Shown: positions 45,891 through 56,046, counted from the first letter of the stretch. The stretch is DNA of 64,000 bases from Desulforhopalus vacuolatus (GCF_016918505.1 NZ_JAFFPZ010000005.1:1-64000), one strand, 5' to 3'. Numbers and translations: made by a program. Notes: a model not told the origin generated them from the letters alone.

Positions 45891-45923
45891 CCTTCCCGAA
45901 AATACCCTGATCTGAAAAAATTA

Positions 45924-45968
45924 TTGACAAAAGAAAAGAGACAATTAGATTTATCGTTAAATCGCGAT
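45924..45968 (+). promoter_or_regulatory. Promoter and possible ArsR operator
   Basis: TTGACA (45924-45929) and TAGATT (45946-45951) are spaced by 16 bases. The palindrome ATCGCGAT (45961-45968) and following ATACGAATAT lie between the -10 and the arsR-like start, a typical autoregulatory site. Confidence 0.55.
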
Positions 45969-45991
45969 ATACGAATATAGAAGAGGACGCT

Positions 45992-46342
45992 ATGAAAGCA
46001 TTTATTCAAGTAATGAAAGCATTGTCCGACCCAAACAGGGTGCGGGTAGTAAAACTCCTGCAGCAAAAGGAACTCTGTGTCTGCGAGATTAAAGAGGTTT
46101 TGGGGCTGGCCCAGTCTACAGTCTCCAAGCACTTGAAAATCCTTGAGGATGCCGGGCTGGTGGAAAGAAAACGGCAGGGAACCTGGATGATTTACAGTCT
46201 GGCAGATGGCAGCGAGTCAGCGTATGCGGAAGCAATGCTGCTCAAATTAAGCGACTGGCTGGATGACGACAGGGAGCTGGCCATAATGCGTAAGGCTCTG
46301 CCTGCTGCGGCTCTGTTACGCACGTGTGCAGTAAAAAATTAA
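45992..46342 (+). CDS. ArsR-family metalloid-responsive repressor
   Basis: The 116-residue winged-helix protein has the ELCVCEI metal-binding motif (about residues 30-36) of arsenite-sensing ArsR proteins, followed by the recognition helix (AQSTVSKHLKILEDAGLV). Metalloid binding to the cysteines releases it from DNA. It leads an operon with a permease (14-base gap) and a thioredoxin-like protein. Confidence 0.9.
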   Translation: MKAFIQVMKALSDPNRVRVVKLLQQKELCVCEIKEVLGLAQSTVSKHLKILEDAGLVERKRQGTWMIYSLADGSESAYAEAMLLKLSDWLDDDRELAIMRKALPAAALLRTCAVKN

Positions 46343-46356
46343 AGGAAATATTCATC

Positions 46357-47460
46357 ATGAAAACAATTCAACCCGCAGACGATGATTGTGGTTGTGACTG
46401 CAAAAAAACAACTCTGGAGCAATCACCAAAAAAGAAAAATTATGCCCTGGTCAGGGCCGGTATTGCAGGTCTGGCTGGCTTTGTACTCTGGTACATAATA
46501 TACAAACAGCTGGAACCTTTTTCCTCTTTCTTCGCTTATTCGCTGCTCGGTCTTGAAAAGGGAAGTCATCTCGGTGGAGCAATCCAGTTTTTTGTTTATG
46601 ACACCCCAAAAGTGATGATGCTCCTGACGCTTATTGTCTTTGTGATTGGCATTATCCGCTCTTTCTTTACCCAGGAGCGAACCCGTAAATATCTGGCAGG
46701 TAAACGAGAGTCCACTGGCAACGTCATGGCCGCGCTGCTTGGTATTGTCACCCCCTTTTGTTCCTGCTCTGCAGTGCCGCTTTTTATCGGTTTTGTTCAG
46801 GCTGGAGTTCCTTTGGGCGTCACCTTCTCTTTTCTGATTGCATCTCCGATGGTCAATGAAATTGCTCTGATTCTGCTCTACGGTTTGCTTGGCTGGAAAG
46901 TTGCTGCAATTTATCTTGTTTCGGGCCTGGTGATTGCCATTGTTTCAGGCTGGGTCATTGGCCGTTTCAAACTTGAGCATTGGATTGAAGGATGGGTTCA
47001 GGAGCTGCGGGCAGGTGAAGCGGTTGTCGTCGAAGAAACGCTTACCTGGCACGATCGCATTGATCGCGGGTGGGAAGCTGTGCGGGATATCGTTGGCAAG
47101 GTGTGGATCTATGTGGTTGCAGGTATTGGTGTGGGTGCAGCTATTCACGGTTATGTGCCCGAAACTTTTATGGCCACCATCATGGGTAAAGATGCCTGGT
47201 GGTCAGTGCCTGCCGCTGTTGTGGTTGGTATCCCCATGTACTCCAATGCCGCAGGTATCGTCCCGGTAGTAGAAGCGCTTCTTGGCAAGGGGGCCGCACT
47301 TGGTACCGTGCTTGCCTTTATGATGAGCGTTATTGCCTTATCGCTGCCAGAAATGGTCATTCTCCGCAAAGTGCTCACCCTGAAACTGATAGCTGTTTTT
47401 ATCGGGGTGGTTGGCAGCGGCATATTATTTACGGGATTTTTATTTAATCTGATTTTTTGA
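46357..47460 (+). CDS. ArsP/DUF318-type permease
   Basis: The 367-residue protein has eight or so membrane segments and the family signature TPFCSCSAVPLFIGFVQAG (about residues 130-148) with a conserved CSC motif, and a second segment GIPMYSNAAGIVPVVEALL. The N-terminal cytoplasmic tail carries a cysteine cluster (DDCGCDCKK). ArsP relatives export trivalent organoarsenicals; the ArsR-type regulator supports a metalloid efflux role. The ATG at 46357 is preferred over an upstream frame start inside arsR. Confidence 0.85.
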   Translation: MKTIQPADDDCGCDCKKTTLEQSPKKKNYALVRAGIAGLAGFVLWYIIYKQLEPFSSFFAYSLLGLEKGSHLGGAIQFFVYDTPKVMMLLTLIVFVIGIIRSFFTQERTRKYLAGKRESTGNVMAALLGIVTPFCSCSAVPLFIGFVQAGVPLGVTFSFLIASPMVNEIALILLYGLLGWKVAAIYLVSGLVIAIVSGWVIGRFKLEHWIEGWVQELRAGEAVVVEETLTWHDRIDRGWEAVRDIVGKVWIYVVAGIGVGAAIHGYVPETFMATIMGKDAWWSVPAAVVVGIPMYSNAAGIVPVVEALLGKGAALGTVLAFMMSVIALSLPEMVILRKVLTLKLIAVFIGVVGSGILFTGFLFNLIF

Positions 47461-47549
47461 CCGCAGGGTATCTTGTAATCAGTACGCAGCAAACGGGACT
47501 CATCTGTATGAGATGAGTCTAAATTCAACACAACAACATGAGGAACAAT

Positions 47550-47780
47550 ATGGAAATTAAAGTATGTGGACCAGGGTGTGCTTCCTGCGAGAAAACCGAA
47601 AAAATTGTCAAGGCGGCTGTCGCTGCAAAAGGAATTGAAGCGACAATTCTTAAGATCACTGATTTTCAGGAAATTGCTCAGATGGGTATCTTCTCAACTC
47701 CAGCCGTGGTGATTGATGGCAAGGTGAAATCGGTGGGTAATATTCCTAAACAGTCTGATGTCGAAAAGTGGATAAGCTGA
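47550..47780 (+). CDS. Thioredoxin-fold small redox protein
   Basis: The 76-residue protein is a minimal thioredoxin fold (Thioredoxin_3 type) with the redox pair CASC after CGPG, the cis-proline in STPAVVIDG, and no extra domains. Such proteins are regularly encoded with DUF318 permeases and may reduce the metal or pass it to the permease. It starts at MEIKVCG with a GAGGAAC box. Confidence 0.87.
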   Translation: MEIKVCGPGCASCEKTEKIVKAAVAAKGIEATILKITDFQEIAQMGIFSTPAVVIDGKVKSVGNIPKQSDVEKWIS

Positions 47781-47807
47781 TTTTTTTCTCATAAATTTTT
47801 GAGAAGT

Positions 47808-47925
47808 TATGCCATTTATATTTTGTATTGGCGGATTCAAAGGCAGGGGGGGGAAAGGGAGAAAGGAGACGGGAGAAAGGAAAAAGCAAAAAAGATGTCT
47901 ACGCAGTCGTGTCCATTCGTGGTTA
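47808..47925 (+). repeat. Polypurine dispersed repeat copy
   Basis: TATTTTGTATTGGCGGATTC, then a GGGGGGGAAAGGGAGAAAGG tract and a GTGTCCATTCGTGGTT end. It separates the thioredoxin-like gene from convergent jetD. Confidence 0.65.
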
Positions 47926-47930
47926 CAATG

Positions 47931-49106
47931 TCAGATCTTTTGCAGTGCTTCGAGCAGGGAATCGAAGCCGATTCTTTCTTGTTCCAGACGGACCTGCCTG
48001 GCCCAGAGGTTTTGGTGCAGTGCCGTATACAGAGCATTTTCTGAGGAGGTCAGTCGCGGGAGATCTGCGGTTTCCTGGCCAGGTTCAAAACCCCAGAGGG
48101 TACGATGGGTGTGCAGCGTTTCCTGATCCATTAAGAAGGATGTTGCTCTGGGAAAGAATTTTCGCAGCTGGTTGAGAATGGCGAAGCCGTGGGTATCGAT
48201 GTCTCCCCAATAATGGATTTCCCGTTCCTGCAGCCAGTGAGCCGTGGCCATGTTGTCAAATCCATAGCCGGCACCGAAAATAACCATGGCGTCAGGAACT
48301 CGTGGAAAGGCCAGAAAGTTGATCTCGTTTTCGGTAATGAATACCCTGGTAACAGGCACGTTCAATTCGGCAAAGGTCGCCTGGGTTACTGTTATATCCT
48401 GGTCGGTTTTCGTCGAAAGCAGGGCCGATTTTGGATCAAGGATACGGAACCTGATCTGCAGGGGTTTCTCCTGAAAGCCGTAGCGACTGCAGAATCCTCC
48501 CATGCCTCTGGCTGTGAGATCAAGAGCCTCCGGCGGCAGTGTCAGATCAAACAAGGCCCCCAGCACTCCCCGGTGTTTTTCAATGAATTTGCTGTGTATC
48601 CCCGGGATATCGATCTGTCGCAGATAGATTCCCGGTCGGGGATGACTCTGCAGCCAGGTTACAATCTTCAGTAGACACGACCAGTCGTCGGCCAGTTTCA
48701 GAGCTGTCAGTGGATGTTTTGCGAGCCATGGAAGCAGTTCTGGATGACTCTTCCGGGTCAGGGCGATCAACCCGGCAAAGGTCCTGGCTTCCCGGCGTTT
48801 GCCGAGCACGGCAAGGGCATCTTGCAGCGAGTCTATCCATACCTGAGCAGGGATTTCATTCGTTCCCAGGATGCGGTGGTTGATGCTGCGCCATGTAATC
48901 CGGTAGTTGCTGTCTATGTTTTTCAGGTGCGTGATCCAGTCACGCACCTCGTTGAAACGATCACTCAGTTCTTTGGAATTGGGTCCTTTCAGGGGTAATC
49001 GGCGGGGGAAGATCGTTTCACCACCTGCCAGTTCGGCCAGGAGGCATCCCCTGTCCCAGAGTTTCTGCACCTGAACCCGCAGATCGGCCGGGGTTGTCCA
49101 CTTCAC
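47931..49106 (-). CDS. jetD: Wadjet nuclease subunit JetD
   Basis: The 391-residue protein has an N-terminal DUF3322 region and a C-terminal DUF2220/Toprim-like nuclease domain: VFITENEINFLAFP with the metal-binding glutamate and YWGDIDTHGFAIL with the DxD pair. In type I Wadjet it cleaves closed circular DNA that the JetABC SMC complex has extruded. The GTG start overlaps the jetC stop by four bases (GTGA). Confidence 0.92.
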   Translation of the reverse strand: MKWTTPADLRVQVQKLWDRGCLLAELAGGETIFPRRLPLKGPNSKELSDRFNEVRDWITHLKNIDSNYRITWRSINHRILGTNEIPAQVWIDSLQDALAVLGKRREARTFAGLIALTRKSHPELLPWLAKHPLTALKLADDWSCLLKIVTWLQSHPRPGIYLRQIDIPGIHSKFIEKHRGVLGALFDLTLPPEALDLTARGMGGFCSRYGFQEKPLQIRFRILDPKSALLSTKTDQDITVTQATFAELNVPVTRVFITENEINFLAFPRVPDAMVIFGAGYGFDNMATAHWLQEREIHYWGDIDTHGFAILNQLRKFFPRATSFLMDQETLHTHRTLWGFEPGQETADLPRLTSSENALYTALHQNLWARQVRLEQERIGFDSLLEALQKI

Positions 49107-52100
49107 ACCTGTACCTTCTCTTTTTCGGCGCGGTATTCTTCGATGCTCAAATTGCGCAGCACTGAGTTGCGTCCCTCTTCATTGTGAACAAAACCGACTC
49201 CTGAGACAAAGGGTTCGATGATGTGAATTTTCTGCAGAGGGGTGACGATGAGCAGTTGCAGATTGAGTTGAGCAAAGAGTTGCAGTCCGTATTGGGCCGA
49301 TTCATCGGAACCGCGGCCAAAGGCTTCGTCGATCACCACGAAACGGAAGGAACGCGACCGTACTTCTCCCCATTCCAGCCCAAATTGATAGGCCAGGCTG
49401 GCTGCAAGCACCGTATAGGCGAGCTTTTCTTTCTGCCCTCCGGATTTCCCCCCTGAATCAGCATAATGTTCATGTTCGCTGTTGTCCTCCCGCCAGCGTT
49501 CGCTGGCAGCAAAAACAAACCAGTTGCGCACATCGGTGACTTTGGCCGTCCAGCGTCGATCCAGATCCGAGTATTCTGTCCGGCCGCGGAACCGGTCAAT
49601 GATCTGCCGTACCTGCAGAAATTTGGCTTCAGAATACTGGGTATCCTCTGATCCGGTCAATGTACCCTCGGTGCAGGCGCGCAGCTCAGCCTGAAATGCA
49701 CGGATCTCGGCATCGGTGTTCATTTGTGCTTCAAGGCTGATGTACCGACCGGGATTGTAATCTATCTGCGTGAGGGATTCATTGATATGGGTAATGCGTT
49801 CCTTGATGGTTTCCCGTTCGCGGGCCAGCTGCGATTGGAAATTGGCCACCTCGCGGATAGTATTTTCGTTGAGCAATTCCTTGAAGCGTTTTTCAAAGCG
49901 GGGCAGATCGTCGGCCTGCAGCTGTTCAAGCATGGCCCGGTACTCAAATCCGGCTTCAATACTCTGGTCCACCTCCCGGGTTTCCATCGGCCATTTTTGC
50001 TTGTACTCGGTCATCGCCTTGATGATTTTGTCTCTCAAGCGGTTGAGCTTTCTGTCTTCGCCGTCGATTTGTATCTGCAGCCATTCGCGCATGACTCTCT
50101 CACGATTGTCACAGGATTCGATCGTCAGTGCATGGTCGCCGGTGGCTTCGACACGTATGGCTTCAAGGAGTTTGAATTGTTGTGAAAGATCCGTTCCCTC
50201 TTCAGGCAGCAGTGTTTTGCTCTCACGTTGCAGGTGCTCGGCAGTTTGTATCTTCAGTTCTGTCTGGGAACGTTTGTGTTTAGAGCCATCAAGGCGATCT
50301 TCGGTTTTCTTCAGGTTTTTTTCCAGCTCTTCAAGTTGGTCGGTCAAAGTTTTCAGGATATTTGAGGCTGTTTCAAGAGCCTTTCTTTCTGCTTCCAGGG
50401 TGGCGATGTCCACGGCCAGCGGTTGCCAGTCGAGATCGCGGAAATCTGTATATTCGTCGATCTGTGAGAGGGTGGTGAGCTGCTTTTTGAGCGCTGTCTG
50501 TTCCTGCTGCAAAGCACTGATACGAGAACCCAATCCGGCCAGGTACGTCTCCTGCACCTGTGCTTTCTCTTCCAGGGCTGCTATTTTTGCTGTATTGCTC
50601 CACCCCAGCACATAGCGGCTGCGATCGTCCAGGCGGTGGCGGTCGTCTTTTTCATGACGTCCCCCCGGCATCTTGATCTGTCCAGCCTGGGTGATGGCTT
50701 TCTTTTCCTGCAGAAATGTTTTCTGGCTGGTGCAGCAGACCAGATCGAAACGACGTCCGACTTCGTATTCCATCCATGCAAAATATTTAGAATCGGTTTT
50801 AATGGCCAGTTTACGTGCCAGTGAATGAGGATGACTTGAAGACAGGTTCTGCTGTACCTGTTGGCGTATATGAAAATAGACCAGTCGTCCTTTCAAATGG
50901 GTACGATCTACCCATGCAGCGACCTGGGCGTAGTGCTGGTCCGGCACCAGCAGGGAAAGACTGAAGTTGTGCAGCAGTCGTTCAATGGCCCCTTCCCAGT
51001 CCCGTTCGTTTTCATGCACCTGGAGCAGTTCGCCTGCAAAGGGCATTTCATCTTCTGGCAATGTGAGTGCTTTGCACAGGGAACGACGCATGGCGACCTG
51101 CTTTTCGCTGATATTGCTTCGCCGGGCTTTCAACCCTTTGATTTCAGAGATGAGCTGTTCATGTTCATGCTTCCCCTGAGTAAAAAGAACCCCGGCTTCG
51201 TTGAGATCGTTCTGTACCCGGACTTCATTTTCCTCAGCCACTTCACGCAGATGCTGACGTTCAGCGCGTCGACAGAGAAAATCTTCCAGCGTTGTTGCGG
51301 GAGCTTCTCCCAGGTCGTGCGCCAATGTTTCATAGCGCACGGCTTTCTTTTTACGTCCCTCAAGGTCTTGCTGTTTCTGCCGGATTTCTGCGCCGATGCT
51401 CTGGATCCGGTCGCCGCCGTTTTTGGCGATGGAACGTCGCAGTTCGCGTTCACTTTCCTGCTGCGCACCGCGTTGTTCTTCCAGACGTTTGATGGTGGCA
51501 TGATGACGGGTGTATTCGTCATGCAGGGAGAGAAGACGTTTCTCAAGCAGTGCAAGTTTGAGGGTGGCAAACCAGGGGCGCAGGGTGTCGCGATTGCTCC
51601 GCAGGTTTTCCGTTATCTGTTTCAGCTCCTGGTGACGAGTGCAGTCGCTCACCAGGGGAGTCAGCATCTCTACCTGCTGCTTGGCCTTGCGGACGGCTTT
51701 GTGAGCCCGGTTGAGATTTTCAAAATGCTCAAGAAGGGCGGCGATGAGTGGAGCGACATCAAAGGGCTTGAGCATGTGGGTGCGCACAAAATCGGTGAGA
51801 TTGCCCACTGATTTGAGGGATACGGTCTGATGGAACAGGTCCAGTGCCTGCTCGTTGTCGATTCCGAATCGTCGACGAAACCAGGCTCCGTAGGGAGGAA
51901 AGGAGTCAAACAGCTCAACGTCGGCTTTGCGCAGCCGTTTGCGCAGACCTGAAATCTCTGTGCCAAAACCGGAAAAATCAGCGGCGATGGAAAGGTCACG
52001 TTCACACACGGCGTGCAGACGGGCGGGTTGACTCTCATTGTTCTTCATCCAGAAGACTTGAGCCAGGGTCACTGTTTTTTTGTATCCGGCGTTGTGAAAG

Positions 52101-52468
52101 ACACCGAGGATTACGGAATAGCTGCTGGATGTGCGCAGGGCAACGGGTTTGGCGCTGCCGAGGTTCTCCTGCCGTTCGGATTTGAAATAGCCCAGCACGT
52201 ATGAGCGCAGCGAGCGTTCCTTGCTGCTGGCTCCAGCCGCCTTATTGTAGGCAATGCGCCGGCTCGGTACCAGTAAAGTGGTTACGGCATCGACCAGTGT
52301 TGATTTTCCCGAACCAATATCTCCTGTGAGGAGCTCATTTTTCCCTCCCAGGTGCAAGGTCCAGATCTGTCCGTCAAAGGTCCCCCAGTTGAAAACTTCA
52401 AGGCGTTGCAGACGGAAGCCGGCCAGGCTGTCATCACAACTGAAATCGAGATCAAGCTGATCAGCCAT
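49103..52468 (-). CDS. jetC: Wadjet SMC-like ATPase JetC
   Basis: The 1121-residue protein (from MADQLDLDF, with an AGGAGA box; an upstream TTG is less likely) is a MukB/SbcC-like SMC ATPase. The Walker A is GDIGSGKST (about residues 49-57), long coiled coils fill the middle, and SGGKSGGQKEKLAY (signature) and FRFVVIDEAFGRG (Walker B) are at the C-terminus. It extrudes DNA loops and detects small circular plasmids. It overlaps jetB by eight bases. Confidence 0.93.
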   Translation of the reverse strand: MADQLDLDFSCDDSLAGFRLQRLEVFNWGTFDGQIWTLHLGGKNELLTGDIGSGKSTLVDAVTTLLVPSRRIAYNKAAGASSKERSLRSYVLGYFKSERQENLGSAKPVALRTSSSYSVILGVFHNAGYKKTVTLAQVFWMKNNESQPARLHAVCERDLSIAADFSGFGTEISGLRKRLRKADVELFDSFPPYGAWFRRRFGIDNEQALDLFHQTVSLKSVGNLTDFVRTHMLKPFDVAPLIAALLEHFENLNRAHKAVRKAKQQVEMLTPLVSDCTRHQELKQITENLRSNRDTLRPWFATLKLALLEKRLLSLHDEYTRHHATIKRLEEQRGAQQESERELRRSIAKNGGDRIQSIGAEIRQKQQDLEGRKKKAVRYETLAHDLGEAPATTLEDFLCRRAERQHLREVAEENEVRVQNDLNEAGVLFTQGKHEHEQLISEIKGLKARRSNISEKQVAMRRSLCKALTLPEDEMPFAGELLQVHENERDWEGAIERLLHNFSLSLLVPDQHYAQVAAWVDRTHLKGRLVYFHIRQQVQQNLSSSHPHSLARKLAIKTDSKYFAWMEYEVGRRFDLVCCTSQKTFLQEKKAITQAGQIKMPGGRHEKDDRHRLDDRSRYVLGWSNTAKIAALEEKAQVQETYLAGLGSRISALQQEQTALKKQLTTLSQIDEYTDFRDLDWQPLAVDIATLEAERKALETASNILKTLTDQLEELEKNLKKTEDRLDGSKHKRSQTELKIQTAEHLQRESKTLLPEEGTDLSQQFKLLEAIRVEATGDHALTIESCDNRERVMREWLQIQIDGEDRKLNRLRDKIIKAMTEYKQKWPMETREVDQSIEAGFEYRAMLEQLQADDLPRFEKRFKELLNENTIREVANFQSQLARERETIKERITHINESLTQIDYNPGRYISLEAQMNTDAEIRAFQAELRACTEGTLTGSEDTQYSEAKFLQVRQIIDRFRGRTEYSDLDRRWTAKVTDVRNWFVFAASERWREDNSEHEHYADSGGKSGGQKEKLAYTVLAASLAYQFGLEWGEVRSRSFRFVVIDEAFGRGSDESAQYGLQLFAQLNLQLLIVTPLQKIHIIEPFVSGVGFVHNEEGRNSVLRNLSIEEYRAEKEKVQV

Positions 52469-53093
52469 TTGTTTTCTCCTGTGTTGGCTCAAGATGCTGC
52501 CGGTATTCGGTCAGCCGCAGATCAAAATCGGCCAGCCACTGAGCGTCGATAAATGCCTTGATGATTCGTCGAACCTCAATCATCTGTTTCTGGCCCCGCA
52601 AACGTCGGATAAAACCGAGATCAGCAATCTTGTTCAGATTGGCATCAACCTGGTCGATCAATTTGACCTCGTTACTCCCGACCGGAAGAAAAATCCGGAT
52701 CATCTCCACCACCTCATCCCGGGAAAGAATCATCCGTGTTTCCGTGCCACTGGCGTCGAATTCGGCAAGCTTCTTGCGCAGCAGTGCCAGGAGAAGGCTG
52801 ACCGGATAGGAGAGCTGCCTCCGTGTCACCAGCCGTGGAACAGCAGTGGCGATCTCTTCATCGGGTTCGACTTTGGAACGCAAAAAAGCGTATCCTTCGG
52901 CCTCGTCAAGAATGAGCTCCAGGCCCAGCACGAGCACATAGTCCCGAATACCTGCCTGCAGATTGAGCAGGGAATTCCACAGTGCCGGATTTTCTTCCCG
53001 GTAGATAACGCCCTTCAAAAGGGGCACCACAACGGGTGAAAGTTCCTGCACGGGATAGATCGGCCGGGTTTCATCGCTATTTGAATGATCCAT
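52461..53093 (-). CDS. jetB: Wadjet subunit JetB (MukE-like, DUF4194)
   Basis: The 210-residue winged-helix protein matches the DUF4194 kite subunit of type I Wadjet in size and place: LLKGVIYREENPALW near the start, then two WH domains ending in the FIRRLRGQKQMIEVRRIIKA segment. It bridges JetA and JetC. Its ATG overlaps the jetA stop by one base. Confidence 0.9.
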   Translation of the reverse strand: MDHSNSDETRPIYPVQELSPVVVPLLKGVIYREENPALWNSLLNLQAGIRDYVLVLGLELILDEAEGYAFLRSKVEPDEEIATAVPRLVTRRQLSYPVSLLLALLRKKLAEFDASGTETRMILSRDEVVEMIRIFLPVGSNEVKLIDQVDANLNKIADLGFIRRLRGQKQMIEVRRIIKAFIDAQWLADFDLRLTEYRQHLEPTQEKTNG

Positions 53094-54541
53094 TATCCGT
53101 TCCTCATTAAGATAATACGAAGCAGGGTCGCCTGCCTGATTGTACCTGTGTCGGTCTGCCAGCTGATCTTTTCCTGCTCTTTTTCATCCACTGTCGTTTG
53201 TGGCCATTCTCCGGCCAGTTGCATATAGGCAAGCAGTTCAGCCAGGCCATTGCGCAGGGGATGACGTGAGATTACTTCACCAAGGGTGATCTGACTGCGG
53301 TCCTGAAGTTCCTGGCTGATGTTGCGTGCAAGTTCGGCTTTGTCGACGACCACCTGCGCGTAGAGAGCTGCCGTATCGATTTCGGCGTTCCCTTCATCCA
53401 GGGCGATATCGGTGATCAATGCCTTGATTGATGGGCGGTAGAGAGGTCTTTCCAGGGGAAGTTCAATGCTGACGGAGGTTGCAGCCAGGGGCATGAACCC
53501 CCCGGCAGGAAAGTCTTCGCGCAGTGCCAGTGCATGGGTTTCGACACCGCGCAGAATGTCCATGATGCGCCGGTTTTCCAGCCATGCCTGGTCATCGAGA
53601 AACCTGCGCAGTTGTTCAGAGAGCCGGGCCACCATCCGCTGAGTATGTTCTCCCGCTTCCAGCCAGTCGTAGTGAACGCGGCGCAGGCGCGGTTCAGGCC
53701 GCATTTCCACGATCGACGGCAGGTCCAGCACCAGGTCCAGCAGCAGGGTCAACTCTTCCTGACGGGATTGTGACATGAGAAAATCCCAAAAGGCGCGAAA
53801 GCTTTTTCCCTGATCTGAATCGGCGATGGCATCTCGTTCGCCCATTATTTCCTGGAGCAAAGCCCCTTTGGTTCCTTCCCAGAGGGCGATCCGTTCGCGT
53901 ACCCGGCGATCCAGCGTCCTGAAGTTCTGTTCCACTTCACGAAAATCCGTCAGCAGTTCACGGGCCAGTTGCAGAAATTGCTGGAAACGATCCTTGAGCG
54001 CCGTATCATCCAGAACCGGGATGTCTCCGCCAAGGATTTGTTCAATTTCAGAGTCAATTTCGTCACGGCGTTTCTGCAGTTCGGCAACCCGTATCCGAGG
54101 GTCGCTCTGGCTTCCCTCCTTCATCTGACGCAGAAGTTCAAACAGGGTAAGAAGACGAGACTCCGTTCCTACAAAGGCTCGTTCAGTCAAACTTTCCAGC
54201 CAGGCCAGTGCTTTTTCTGTAGATGGGGTCAGGTCAAAATGGGGTTCATCCGTCCCGGCGGGATAAAATTTACGCAGCCATCCTTTGTCATTTTCCGCCC
54301 AGTCGTTGAGGTACTTTTGCGGGGATCCGGGAAGTGTTTCCGGCCCCAGTTGTTCACGCAAGGCAAAAAGTTCATCTTCCAGTGCCTCGGCCAGATCTGC
54401 CTGAGACACGCTCCGTACATTGGGGGCAATAAAAATCCGATGCAGAAAACTGGCCACCAGGGGCGCACGCTGTGCGCAGAGCAATCGCCATGCGGGGTGG
54501 TTCTGGCGGAGCAGATCGAGGGTTGTGTAATCGAGTGCCAT
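53093..54541 (-). CDS. jetA: Wadjet subunit JetA (MukF-like kleisin, DUF3375)
   Basis: The 482-residue protein has the DUF3375 start (LDLLRQNHPAWRLLCAQRAPLVASFLHRIF is the region, residues about 8-38) and a long helical middle, as expected for the kleisin of type I Wadjet. It begins only six bases after the stop of a diguanylate cyclase gene, and its ribosome binding site (GGAGG) lies within that gene's last codons, so translation may be coupled to the cyclase. Confidence 0.9.
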   Translation of the reverse strand: MALDYTTLDLLRQNHPAWRLLCAQRAPLVASFLHRIFIAPNVRSVSQADLAEALEDELFALREQLGPETLPGSPQKYLNDWAENDKGWLRKFYPAGTDEPHFDLTPSTEKALAWLESLTERAFVGTESRLLTLFELLRQMKEGSQSDPRIRVAELQKRRDEIDSEIEQILGGDIPVLDDTALKDRFQQFLQLARELLTDFREVEQNFRTLDRRVRERIALWEGTKGALLQEIMGERDAIADSDQGKSFRAFWDFLMSQSRQEELTLLLDLVLDLPSIVEMRPEPRLRRVHYDWLEAGEHTQRMVARLSEQLRRFLDDQAWLENRRIMDILRGVETHALALREDFPAGGFMPLAATSVSIELPLERPLYRPSIKALITDIALDEGNAEIDTAALYAQVVVDKAELARNISQELQDRSQITLGEVISRHPLRNGLAELLAYMQLAGEWPQTTVDEKEQEKISWQTDTGTIRQATLLRIILMRNG

Positions 54542-54547
54542 GTTGCG

Positions 54548-56005
54548 TTATTCCTCCACAGCCATTTCTGTCCGGTCGCGTCCCTGCTGTTTGGCTCTGT
54601 ACATGGCCTTGTCTGCCCGGACGATTAAGGATTCTTTTGTTTCCATATCCCGGTAGCCTGCCACGCCAAGGCTGATGGTCACAGTGATTGTCCGGTCTTC
54701 AAACCGGAAGGGGGTTAACTTGATTTTTTCGCGGATCATTTCCGCTGTAACGCTGGCCTGGGCAGGTGGGCATTTCTTGAGCAGCAGCACAAATTCTTCT
54801 CCACCCCAGCGGAAAATAACATCGGACTGGCGCAGGGTCTGTCGTATGGTCTGGACAAGGGCTTTTAACACCTCATCCCCTGCCGAATGTCCATAGGTGT
54901 CGTTGATTTCTTTGAAATGGTCCAGATCAAGGAAAATAACTGAAAAAACAGGGCCGCCTTTTCGTTTCCAGTCTTTTACGGTCTCAGCAAAAATGCTTTT
55001 AAAGAGTGTGCGATTACAGGCACCGGTCAGGGAATCTGTGACGGCCAGCTTCTCGATCTTCTTCTGGTAGGTGGTCAGGACAATATAAATGAGCATCAGT
55101 ACAACAAGGGTAATGAATGCGCAGGCAAGGAGATTGATGGCCAGAGCCCGGTGGATTTCCTGAATGGCCGCATTTTCCGATTGTTCCACAAACAGATACC
55201 TCTTGATTTCCGGTATGAAGCGGGTGTTCAGGTGGATGGTTTCATTCCCCCGGGTATAGGTGAGGGAGGTCTCTGGGGATGTCAGGATTTGTGAGGCGAA
55301 GGGTTGTATGCCGGGCATGGAAAAAATAGAATCCCGGGGGCCGGGAAGATCGGAACTGTCCAGGGTGACCGCGCCCTGTCTGTCTGTAAAATAAATCGTT
55401 CGGTTGTAGCGCTGTTTATAGGTCTCAATCAATTTCTGGACGGTGTTGGCCTGGATGCCTACTCCGGTGGCTCCGATATACTTCCCCTGGTAATCGAACA
55501 TTTTGTGATTGATGAAGATGGTCATGGCATTATTGTGGGCCCGGTCGATATCTATGTTTATCTCATACTTTGTATCTGCGCCGAGATTCTTCAGCCTGAA
55601 ATACCAGAGATCCTGGGCCTCATGCGCATTGATCGTCCTGAGTATGCCCGTTGAGTGGTAATAGGTCTTTGTTTTGTCAGATACGAAGAAGCTGGTTACA
55701 GTGCCGTATTTTTTCTGGATTTCTTTGAGATATCTGGTGATGGCATCCGTGTCTTTTTCGTCATGCAGAACCCAGTCGCGCAGGAAGGTGTCGTTGGCCA
55801 TGAGGGATGTGATGAAAATGGGCAGCAGCAAATCCCGCTGGATTTCAGAATAGATGGTGTCGCTGGTAAGAGGAAGTTCGTTCTGTCTGATTTCCACCCG
55901 CAGGGACGTCCGCGAGGTATAATAGCCCATAAGGTTGGTGAGCAGGAATCCAGCAATCAGAATGATGCTGAAGACCAGCATGACCTTTTTTTTGTCCGGG
56001 ATCAT
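54548..56005 (-). CDS. Membrane diguanylate cyclase with extracytoplasmic sensor (copy next to Wadjet)
   Basis: The 485-residue protein has a membrane segment (about 8-28), a periplasmic Cache-like sensor (about 35-275), a second membrane segment (about 282-305) and a GGDEF domain. Its active site is GGEEF, with the inhibitory site RQSD five residues before it. It should make c-di-GMP in response to a small external ligand. It is a tandem duplicate of the next gene upstream (same length, 1580-base offset) and is followed after six bases by jetA. An AGGAGA box precedes the ATG. Confidence 0.92.
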   Translation of the reverse strand: MIPDKKKVMLVFSIILIAGFLLTNLMGYYTSRTSLRVEIRQNELPLTSDTIYSEIQRDLLLPIFITSLMANDTFLRDWVLHDEKDTDAITRYLKEIQKKYGTVTSFFVSDKTKTYYHSTGILRTINAHEAQDLWYFRLKNLGADTKYEINIDIDRAHNNAMTIFINHKMFDYQGKYIGATGVGIQANTVQKLIETYKQRYNRTIYFTDRQGAVTLDSSDLPGPRDSIFSMPGIQPFASQILTSPETSLTYTRGNETIHLNTRFIPEIKRYLFVEQSENAAIQEIHRALAINLLACAFITLVVLMLIYIVLTTYQKKIEKLAVTDSLTGACNRTLFKSIFAETVKDWKRKGGPVFSVIFLDLDHFKEINDTYGHSAGDEVLKALVQTIRQTLRQSDVIFRWGGEEFVLLLKKCPPAQASVTAEMIREKIKLTPFRFEDRTITVTISLGVAGYRDMETKESLIVRADKAMYRAKQQGRDRTEMAVEE

Positions 56006-56046
56006 CAAATGGTCTCCTGAAAAGGGGAAAAAAAAGCAATAACCTG

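Noticed and set aside
50000-51900. Plus-strand frames opposite jetC
   Set aside because: They are shadows of the coiled-coil coding sequence on the minus strand.
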